A DNA stretch of 64,000 nucleotides from Lutibacter sp. B1 (GTDB lineage: Bacteria > Bacteroidota > Bacteroidia > Flavobacteriales > Flavobacteriaceae). Below, one piece after another: positions 25,965 to 32,304 of the stretch (position 1 is its first letter; every line of letters starts with the position of its first letter). Position numbers and translations under genes: made by a program. The notes beneath the pieces were generated by a model that was not told the origin of the DNA, ran no database searches, and saw only the letters and a program-made list of their open reading frames with translations. Where the stretch lies: NCBI RefSeq assembly GCF_012524075.1, contig NZ_JAAZUI010000017.1:1-64000 (forward strand), written 5' to 3'.

Positions 25965-26999
25965 ATGAAAATCATACAAATGCAAACATCAAACATACAA
26001 ACGATGCTGGAGCAATTCAATAATTTGCTTGGGGGAGATTTAACCGTTAATACTATAGAACATTTTTTAGAACTTAATAATAAATTAGCAAAAGGGTGTA
26101 TAAAAGGATACTCATTTAAAGGAGGAGTTTCAGCCTTACAATACAATTTAAAATTTAGAGAAGATTATAAAATTAAGTTAGATAATTCTGAAAACAATCC
26201 TATTTACTTTATTTATTGTTCTAAAGGAAGCATTGAACACGCTTGGAATAATGGAGATAAAAGAAGAAAAATTGAGAGATTTCAAACTTCAATACTATCA
26301 GCAGCAAATTTTGGAAATGGGAGTGAGTTTTATTTCAAAAAAGATGAATATTGTAAAGTGTTGATAATTAGAATAGAGCGTAAAAGTGATTTTATAAATT
26401 TTTATAAAGATCAACATTTAGATAACAATCAGTTTTCTGAATTGTTTTCGGAAATTGCCAATAAAAGGTATGAGTATATAGGAAGTTATAATTTAAAAAT
26501 TGCAGATCAAATAAATCAATTGTCATCTGTTAAAGAAGAAGGCATTATTAAAAGTTTATTAATAGAAGGAAGAGTTCATTTAATTTTAGCTATGGAAATT
26601 GAACAACGTGTTAATGAGTTAAATAATAATAAACAAAATAGAGGTTCTTTAACCAATAGAGAAATGTCTTTATTAAGAGAAGTTTCAGAACAAATTCAAA
26701 AAGAACCGGATTATACATATACTATTAAATATTTATGTAAAAAAACAGGTTTATCTGCATCAAAATTACAAGAAGGTTTTAAACTAATGCACAATAAAAC
26801 CGTGACTGAATTTATCAGAAATGTTCGTATTGAAACTGCCGAAAAATTGATGAAAACAACCGACATGAATATTTCACAAATTGTGTATAGTATTGGTTTT
26901 TCGAGTAGAAGCTATTTTTCAAAAATATTTAAAGAAAAATACAATTGTAGTCCAAGTTTTTATTTAGACAGCTATAAAACTTTGCCAACTGCAATATAA
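25965..26999 (+). CDS. AraC-family transcriptional regulator with cupin-like sensor domain
   Basis: 344 residues from the ATG at 25965 (an in-frame ATG at 25926 would add 13 residues). N-terminal sensor domain resembling a cupin (SFKGGVSALQYNLKF, PIYFIYCSKGSIEHAW, ISAANFGNGSEFYF), then a helical region and C-terminal AraC double helix-turn-helix: TIKYLCKKTGLSASKLQEGF and IETAEKLMKTTDMNISQIVYSIGFSSRSYFSKIFKEKY, with the conserved GFSSRSYFSK..K signature. Second AraC regulator in the stress island and the other candidate for binding the 21-bp direct repeats. Ends at the 36-base palindrome 27007-27042. Confidence 0.92.
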   Translation: MKIIQMQTSNIQTMLEQFNNLLGGDLTVNTIEHFLELNNKLAKGCIKGYSFKGGVSALQYNLKFREDYKIKLDNSENNPIYFIYCSKGSIEHAWNNGDKRRKIERFQTSILSAANFGNGSEFYFKKDEYCKVLIIRIERKSDFINFYKDQHLDNNQFSELFSEIANKRYEYIGSYNLKIADQINQLSSVKEEGIIKSLLIEGRVHLILAMEIEQRVNELNNNKQNRGSLTNREMSLLREVSEQIQKEPDYTYTIKYLCKKTGLSASKLQEGFKLMHNKTVTEFIRNVRIETAEKLMKTTDMNISQIVYSIGFSSRSYFSKIFKEKYNCSPSFYLDSYKTLPTAI

Positions 27000-27006
27000 A
27001 AAATAC

Positions 27007-27042
27007 CCTTTATCAAATTTGCAATTGCAAATTTGATAAAGG
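27007..27042. terminator. 36-base perfect palindrome, probable bidirectional terminator
   Basis: CCTTTATCAAATTTGCAA (27007-27024) and its exact complement (27025-27042) lie between two convergent genes, eight bases after the stop of one and twelve before the stop of the other. No spacer separates the arms, so the RNA loop must take some bases of the stem. Confidence 0.7.
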
Positions 27043-27053
27043 CTTTTAGTAAA

Positions 27054-28592
27054 TTAAAAGTTGATTTTTGAAAGCTTTTTATCAGTAAATTTTTCCCACT
27101 TTTTAAATGTATCTTCATTCATTACACGTTCCATTTTTACCTGACCTCCTTTTTTCTTATTCTTTTCATTCCATTGATAAAATATGTCTAAAGTAATTAA
27201 TTTTACTTTAATACCTTTTAAAGCTTTGTTTCGGGCAACGTTATAATTTTTATTTGCATCTTTTAAAAATGAATCAAGCGATTCTTCAATTTGTTGTGTG
27301 TTAATTTCACTTTCAATTCCTAAATACCAGCAATGGTAAAAATCACCATCAATTCTTTTTGCACTTAAAACATATTCCGGAATTTTTACATCAAATTTTT
27401 CTTCTAAAAATTGTATTGCATCATTTAGTTTTTCAACAGAAAGTTGTGAGCCAACTGTATTTAAAAAGAATTTTGTTCTTCCTGTAATTTTAATTTCAAT
27501 TTTATCTATATCGGTAAATCTAATAGTATCACCAATTAAATAGCGCCATGCGCCGGTAACCGTACTTATAATCAAAATATATTCTTGATTTTCTTCTACT
27601 TCTGATAGTTTTAAAGATGGAGCATCTTGTATAATAGATCCGTCTTCTTTAATATATTCCGGCTTAAAAGGAACAAATTCAAAATAAATTCCTTTATCTG
27701 TTACTAGTTTCATTGAGGAGGTTTCAGGTCTGGTTTGAAATGCTAAAAATCCTTCTGAGGCTAAATAAGTATCTATAACCGTTATAGGTTTTCCTAATAG
27801 CGCATTAAAACTTTTTTGATACGATTCAAACGCCACACCTCCAGATGTGTAAACCTGAAAATTAGGCCAAATTTCATGAATGTTTTTTAGGTTATAAAAT
27901 GAAATAATTTTTTGGAGTACTATTTCTATCCACGACGGTATTCCGCTAATAGCTCCAATATCCCAATTTTTTGCCCTTTTTACAATTTGATTTACTCGTT
28001 GATCCCAGTCGTCTATTTGAGCAATATCATCACCCGGTTTATAATAACCTTTAAACCAATATGGAATATTATTAGCGCTAATACCACTTATTTCTCCTTC
28101 TAAAAAATTACCACTTTCATTAAGATTCGTAGAACTTCCCAACATTAAAATTTCCTTTTCAAAAAAATCAGAAGAAAGTTCAAAATTACTCAATGTAAAT
28201 ATTTGTTTTATACCTGTATCTTTAATGGATTTGACCATTTCGTCTGTTATAGGAATGCGTTTACTTTTTTTTCCTGTTGTGCCGGAACTTAAAGCAAAAT
28301 AAGTTGGTTTTCCCGGCCAGGTAATATTGGTTTCTCCTTTATGTAATTTATACCACCATTCTTCATTAATTTTTTTATAATCAAAATAGGGTATTTTTTT
28401 TCTAAAGGTTTCTTCAATGTTTTCTGAATTTAAAATTTCTTCAAAATTATAATAGTTACCAAATTGGGTGTCTTTTGCTAAGCTTAAAAGATTTCTTAGC
28501 ATTTCTACTTGTGTTACTTCATGGTCTATCCGAGAAGAGAATGTATCTCTAATATCAATTATACCTTTAATAATACTTCCTAAAATTGCCAT
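27054..28592 (-). CDS. GH3-family acyl-adenylating protein
   Basis: 512 residues, matching bacterial GH3 (auxin-responsive promoter family) proteins, relatives of acyl-acid-amido synthetases that adenylate a carboxylic acid and join it to an amine. The nucleotide-binding loop is FALSSGTTGKKSKRIPIT (near 98-115); the YLASEGFLAFQ and WRYLIGDTIRFTD motifs follow the adenylating-enzyme order, with a C-terminal domain from about 390. Substrate unknown; bacterial homologues are largely uncharacterised. Its promoter carries copy 3 of the stress element, so this adenylating enzyme belongs to the same regulon as Dps and YtxH. Confidence 0.87.
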   Translation of the reverse strand: MAILGSIIKGIIDIRDTFSSRIDHEVTQVEMLRNLLSLAKDTQFGNYYNFEEILNSENIEETFRKKIPYFDYKKINEEWWYKLHKGETNITWPGKPTYFALSSGTTGKKSKRIPITDEMVKSIKDTGIKQIFTLSNFELSSDFFEKEILMLGSSTNLNESGNFLEGEISGISANNIPYWFKGYYKPGDDIAQIDDWDQRVNQIVKRAKNWDIGAISGIPSWIEIVLQKIISFYNLKNIHEIWPNFQVYTSGGVAFESYQKSFNALLGKPITVIDTYLASEGFLAFQTRPETSSMKLVTDKGIYFEFVPFKPEYIKEDGSIIQDAPSLKLSEVEENQEYILIISTVTGAWRYLIGDTIRFTDIDKIEIKITGRTKFFLNTVGSQLSVEKLNDAIQFLEEKFDVKIPEYVLSAKRIDGDFYHCWYLGIESEINTQQIEESLDSFLKDANKNYNVARNKALKGIKVKLITLDIFYQWNEKNKKKGGQVKMERVMNEDTFKKWEKFTDKKLSKINF

Positions 28593-28617
28593 TTTTATTT
28601 TTTTTATGTGATTTCTC

Positions 28618-28674
28618 CGAAACTACAGAGAGTAATACATATATGTTAGCTGATTTAATTCAAATATTAACTCA
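28618..28674 (-). promoter_or_regulatory. Stress promoter element, copy 3 (GH3 gene)
   Basis: Minus strand: TGAGTTAATATT (28674-28663), second half-site GCTAAC (28650-28645) 21 bases after GTTAAT, and -7-like TAGTTTCG (28625-28618) at the fixed 25-base offset. Start codon is 25 bases further on. Confidence 0.65.
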
Positions 28675-28724
28675 AAAGATTATGAATCTTAAAAATCTGT
28701 TAAATAGGTTGTTAGTTTTTTTAT

Positions 28725-28781
28725 AGAGTTAATATTTATGTTTTTTGAGTTAAGTAAAGTAATAGAATAGCCTCAAATTTG
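28725..28781 (+). promoter_or_regulatory. Stress promoter element, copy 4 (YtxH operon)
   Basis: Plus strand: AGAGTTAATATT (28725-28736), second half-site GTTAAG (28749-28754) 21 bases after GTTAAT (28728-28733), and -7-like CAAATTTG (28774-28781) at the fixed 25-base offset. Start codon 61 bases further on. It is back to back with copy 3. Confidence 0.7.
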
Positions 28782-28842
28782 TATTGTAATTAGTCGGATT
28801 ATTGATTGATTAAATGATTTATTAACCTAAAAATTAAAAAAG

Positions 28843-29172
28843 ATGAATAATAATAGTAATACAATATTAGGAATTTTAGCAGGAACAGCAATTGGTGCAA
28901 CTATGGGAATTTTATTTGCTCCGGATAAAGGTTCTGAAACAAGAAAAAAAATAGCTGAAAAAGCAATTTCAACAAAAGATACTATAGCTGAAAATGCGAA
29001 TAATTTAAAAGAGAAAGTAACAGAAAAGTTTACAAGTGAAAAACAAACGGTAGAAGATAGAATTGAAGAACTTGTTTCAGATGCAAGTTATAAAACAGAA
29101 GATTTAATAGCGAGTTTAGAAAACAAGTTGAAAGATTTAAAAACAAAAAATAAAAAATTCCAAAAATCATAA
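28843..29172 (+). CDS. YtxH domain protein
   Basis: 109 residues. N-terminal hydrophobic Gly/Ala-rich segment (ILGILAGTAIGATMGILFAP, residues 8-27) followed at once by DKGSETRKKIAEKA, the YtxH signature, then a long charged amphipathic helix (KDTIAENANNLKEKVTEKF...). Members are general-stress membrane-associated proteins of unknown mechanism. First gene of an operon with a holin-like protein, a short helical protein and Dps; its stop overlaps the next start by one base. Promoter carries stress element copy 4. Confidence 0.9.
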   Translation: MNNNSNTILGILAGTAIGATMGILFAPDKGSETRKKIAEKAISTKDTIAENANNLKEKVTEKFTSEKQTVEDRIEELVSDASYKTEDLIASLENKLKDLKTKNKKFQKS

Positions 29173-29522
29173 TGAGTATACTAAACTCCATAAACGAAAA
29201 TTCTAACAAAGCCATTGATAGAAGTGAAAGATATATAAATGCAAGTGTTAAGTATTATAAGCTAAAATTGTTTTACTTGTTAACTACTTCATTTAGTTTA
29301 TTTATAAAAATAATATTTATAGGTAGTGTTTCACTATTAGGCTTGGTGTTTTTAGCCTTTTCAGGTGCTAATTTAATTAGTGAATGGTTAAATAATATAG
29401 TGCTGGGATATTTAATTATGGCGTTTATACTTTTTGGAATTTCTTTAATTATTTACTTATCACGAAAGCAAATAGAAAAAATAATAATAAAAAAAATAGC
29501 AATTAATTATTTTGAAGAATAA
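29172..29522 (+). CDS. Phage-holin-superfamily-like membrane protein (PF07332 type)
   Basis: 116 residues: amphipathic N-terminus, two long membrane helices (IKIIFIGSVSLLGLVFLAFSG and GYLIMAFILFGISLIIYL) with a short loop, and a basic C-terminus. This layout fits the Phage_holin_3_6 family, which occurs as ordinary chromosomal stress genes next to YtxH in many bacteria and does not indicate a prophage. Start overlaps ytxH by one base; end overlaps the next gene by 11. Confidence 0.75.
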   Translation: MSILNSINENSNKAIDRSERYINASVKYYKLKLFYLLTTSFSLFIKIIFIGSVSLLGLVFLAFSGANLISEWLNNIVLGYLIMAFILFGISLIIYLSRKQIEKIIIKKIAINYFEE

Positions 29523-29724
29523 TAAGAAAACATATAACTCATTAAAAGAAATATCTAATGATTTGAAAGTGCTTAATCTTCAAAGAGAGATAGCCTTTGA
29601 AGAGTTAAAATTGATGAAAAATAATATTCAAAAAAGTCTTGAACCTTATAGTTATTTTAATTCAGTTTTAAAATTTGTAAGTAAATATGGAGCAATAGCA
29701 ATTATTAGAAAAATTATTAAATAA
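29512..29724 (+). CDS. Small basic helical protein in the YtxH operon
   Basis: 70 residues starting at a TTG (29512) inside the end of the holin-like gene: KNNKKTYNSLKEISNDLKVL, then REIAFEELKLMKNNIQKSL and a C-terminal SVLKFVSKYGAIAIIRKIIK, which could be amphipathic and membrane bound. Such a third gene often accompanies YtxH and holin-like genes in Flavobacteria. The overlap of 11 bases and tight spacing support a real coupled gene. Function unknown. Confidence 0.7.
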   Translation: MKNNKKTYNSLKEISNDLKVLNLQREIAFEELKLMKNNIQKSLEPYSYFNSVLKFVSKYGAIAIIRKIIK

Positions 29725-29742
29725 CTAAAAAAAATAATAATT

Positions 29743-30243
29743 ATGGATTACTTAAACTTAGATAAAAAGAAAACTGAAAATACAGTTAAAGGATTAAATG
29801 TATTATTGGCAGATTATCATGTGTATTATCAAAAACTAAGAAATTTTCATTGGAATATAGTTGGTAAAAACTTTTTTGACCTACATGAAAAATTTGAAAA
29901 CATGTATAATGACGCTAAAGTTAAAATTGATGATATAGCAGAACGTATACTCACGCTAAGATATCAACCAATAAGTAATTTGTCAGAGTATTTAAAAGTT
30001 TCAAATATTTCAGAGTCTAATTCTGACTGTACAGATGTTGAAATGGTTGAAACATTATTAAAAGATCATGGAATTTTATTAAAGCAAATGCGAAAAGTTG
30101 TTGATTGCGCTTCCTTAGATGAAGACGAAGGAACAATTGATCTTATAGGTGCTTATATAAGAGAGTTGGAAAAAACTTCTTGGATGCTTGATGCCTGGAT
30201 AATGAATACAGGTGATAACAAACAAAAAGTAAAAATGAAATAA
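29743..30243 (+). CDS. dps: Dps-family DNA-protecting ferritin-like protein
   Basis: 166 residues, normal for Dps. Ferroxidase-site residues between subunits are visible: HWNIVGKNFFDLHEKFENMY carries the His, and Asp/Glu ligands follow in KIDDIAERIL. Twelve subunits form a shell that oxidises Fe2+ with peroxide and stores iron, shielding DNA. Fourth gene of the YtxH operon, 19 bases after the previous stop, and so under stress promoter element copy 4. Confidence 0.93.
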   Translation: MDYLNLDKKKTENTVKGLNVLLADYHVYYQKLRNFHWNIVGKNFFDLHEKFENMYNDAKVKIDDIAERILTLRYQPISNLSEYLKVSNISESNSDCTDVEMVETLLKDHGILLKQMRKVVDCASLDEDEGTIDLIGAYIRELEKTSWMLDAWIMNTGDNKQKVKMK

Positions 30244-30373
30244 ACTCTATAATTACTGCCTTTAGTAAAAGGGGTAAGTTTTTTAAATCAAAAAAAAGTA
30301 TTTAATATTCTGAATATAAGATTATTATCTAGTATTAAAATTTAATTATTAACTATTAAAAATTAAAAAAAAA

Positions 30374-30847
30374 ATGAAAACACTAAAAAAAATTATAACC
30401 GTATTAATTTTGATGTTTGCGTTAAATGGATTCTCGCAAGAACAACCAACAGATGTTGTGAAAACAACAACAACAAAAAATTTTTATTTTGAAAAAGATG
30501 GAAAACAAATACCATTTAGAATCAAAGTTTTTGAGAATAGTACTCACAAAATAAAATTTGAAAAAGAAGATAAAAACAAAGTAAATCAAGATGTTGTAAA
30601 AACACCGGAATATGTAACAAAACTAATATTTGTTGATAATGATGTAGATAAAAGCTATGATAGATACATAGTGCTTAGATATCAAAAAGATTCAAATGAC
30701 AGTTTTGAATTAGTGCCAACAGATAATGGATTTGGTGTTAAGGTTGATGAAAAATATATAGAATATATAATAGGAAAAGGCGCTTACTATGTAGATAATA
30801 AAGATCACGACTTTTTTATTGTTGACGAATTTAATGTGATTGATTAA
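30374..30847 (+). CDS. Hypothetical secreted protein
   Basis: 157 residues with a signal peptide (IITVLILMFALNGFSQEQ). Mature part rich in Lys and Asp, with strand-like segments (TKNFYFEKDGKQIPFRIKVF, YIVLRYQKDSNDSFEL, GAYYVDNKDHDFFIVDEF), suggesting a small beta-sandwich in the periplasm. No known family. Followed by the terminator at 30872-30896. Confidence 0.65.
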   Translation: MKTLKKIITVLILMFALNGFSQEQPTDVVKTTTTKNFYFEKDGKQIPFRIKVFENSTHKIKFEKEDKNKVNQDVVKTPEYVTKLIFVDNDVDKSYDRYIVLRYQKDSNDSFELVPTDNGFGVKVDEKYIEYIIGKGAYYVDNKDHDFFIVDEFNVID

Positions 30848-30871
30848 AAAGAGTTTTTTAATAAGTTAAAT

Positions 30872-30896
30872 AAAACTCCTCATTTTGAGGAGTTTT
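30872..30896 (+). terminator. Intrinsic terminator
   Basis: AAAACTCCTCA (30872-30882) and TGAGGAGTTTT (30886-30896) form an eleven-pair stem around TTT, directly after the gene at 30374-30847. Confidence 0.88.
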
Positions 30897-30915
30897 AAAT
30901 TTAGAAATTAAAATA

Positions 30916-31425
30916 ATGAATACTAACATAAAAAATAGAAAAATGAAAAATTATATTATAGCAGCAATTGCAGTTTTAGTTTTTGGTATAAATATTACTG
31001 ATTTGAAAGCACAAGAGATATCAAAAAACGCACTAGGTTTTAGAATTGGAGACAATGATGGTTTTGGTGGAGAAATTTCTTATCAAAGATATTTATCACT
31101 AAATAACAGACTTGAATTTGATTTGGGTTGGAGAGACTCAAACAACGTAGAAGCTTTTAAGCTTGTTGGTTTGTATCAATGGGTGCTGCCAATTGAAAAT
31201 AACTTTAACTGGTATGTTGGTGCAGGTGCAGGTATTGGTTCTTTTGATGCAGGAGATAATGATGGCTCTTTTGCCTTAATTGCAGGAGATTTAGGTATTG
31301 AATATAATTTTGATATTCCGTTGTTAATTTCTTTAGATTTTAGACCCGAAATAGGTTTTAATGACGATTATTCAGATGATGATCTGGATTTTGATATTGC
31401 ATTAGGATTGAGATATCAATTTTAA
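30916..31425 (+). CDS. Small outer-membrane beta-barrel protein
   Basis: 169 residues with signal peptide (NYIIAAIAVLVFGINITDLKAQ). Strand pattern NALGFRIGD, GFGGEISYQRYL, RLEFDLGWR, FKLVGLYQWVL, WYVGAGAGIGSF, GDLGIEYNFD, FRPEIGF and final DIALGLRYQF with terminal Phe, the hallmark of an eight-stranded barrel exported by the Bam pathway. Start could instead be the ATG at 30943, which gives a shorter basic head. Function unknown. Confidence 0.75.
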   Translation: MNTNIKNRKMKNYIIAAIAVLVFGINITDLKAQEISKNALGFRIGDNDGFGGEISYQRYLSLNNRLEFDLGWRDSNNVEAFKLVGLYQWVLPIENNFNWYVGAGAGIGSFDAGDNDGSFALIAGDLGIEYNFDIPLLISLDFRPEIGFNDDYSDDDLDFDIALGLRYQF

Positions 31426-31477
31426 AAAGGTTTAATAAAATAAGCAAACATTTAATAATAAATTAAAATAACAAATT

Positions 31478-32065
31478 ATGATAAAGAATATAATAATAAG
31501 CTCGGTTTTAGTACTATTTGCAACAACTTTTACTGTAGCACAAAATACGGAAAGAAATAATACATTGAATATAGGAATAAAAGGAGGTTATAATTTAGCT
31601 TCTGTAACAGATGAAGATGGAAATGAAACAGATTCAAGAAGCGGTTTTCAGGCAGGTTTTTATGCCGAAAATTTTATAGGAGAACACTTTTCAATACAAC
31701 CTGAGGTTTTATTTTCTCAGCAAGGTTTTAAAGTAGAAAGCAATAATTCAACATATACCTTAAAACGAGATTATATAAATGTACCAATTATGTTAAAAGG
31801 ATATTTAGCTGATTCATTTTTTATAGAAGCAGGACCTCAAATAGGTATAGCTGTAAGTAAAGAAGAGTCTTTAGAAACTTCATGGTTTAATATTGAAGAA
31901 GATTCGGAACCGGAAGCTTTTGATTGGGGTATAAATGTAGGAACTGGGTTAAAATTAAATGCAACAACTATAGGTGTTAGATATAACTTTGGTATGGGAG
32001 ATGTTTACGAAGATACAGATTTTAAAAATAGAGTTTTACAAGTGTATGTAGGCTTAGATTTTTAA
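31478..32065 (+). CDS. Porin-family outer-membrane beta-barrel protein (PF13568 type)
   Basis: 195 residues with signal peptide (IISSVLVLFATTFTVAQ). The strand order NIGIKGGYNLASVT, GFQAGFYAENF, FSIQPEVLFSQQGFKV, YINVPIMLKGYL, FIEAGPQIGIAV, INVGTGLKLNATTIGVRYNFG and LQVYVGLDF is that of the OMP_b-brl_2 family; YINVPIMLKGYL..SFFIEAGPQ is its best-known motif. Ends in Phe. Follows the previous barrel gene in the same direction (52 bases); stops at the terminator 32096-32127. Confidence 0.85.
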   Translation: MIKNIIISSVLVLFATTFTVAQNTERNNTLNIGIKGGYNLASVTDEDGNETDSRSGFQAGFYAENFIGEHFSIQPEVLFSQQGFKVESNNSTYTLKRDYINVPIMLKGYLADSFFIEAGPQIGIAVSKEESLETSWFNIEEDSEPEAFDWGINVGTGLKLNATTIGVRYNFGMGDVYEDTDFKNRVLQVYVGLDF

Positions 32066-32095
32066 TTTGTAATTAATTGAAAAATATTATTTCAT

Positions 32096-32127
32096 AAAAA
32101 GCAGCAATTTTAATTGCTGCTTTTTTT
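32096..32127 (+). terminator. Intrinsic terminator
   Basis: AAAAAGCAGCAATT pairs with AATTGCTGCTTTTT around TT and runs into T8, directly after the porin-family gene. Confidence 0.9.
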
Positions 32128-32269
32128 ATGTTTGATAAATAAGTTATTTTAAAACCAAATATTAAAGCTGATTTTTAAGAAATTATAAAGGCATTACTTG
32201 TATATAAAAATTGTTAATTAATTATCAACTAAATATTTAAATCTGATATCATTTATAAAAATATGGTAT

Positions 32270-32277
32270 TATATTTG
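32270..32277 (+). promoter_or_regulatory. -7 element for the exported dikinase operon
   Basis: TATATTTG, a perfect TAnnTTTG match, 28 bases before the start codon. Confidence 0.6.
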
Positions 32278-32304
32278 AAAAGAATACTACTAAATTAATT
32301 ATAT

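Noticed and set aside
29172-29522. Holin-like gene as evidence of a prophage
   Set aside because: No other phage gene is near; this family is a regular chromosomal neighbour of YtxH-type stress genes.
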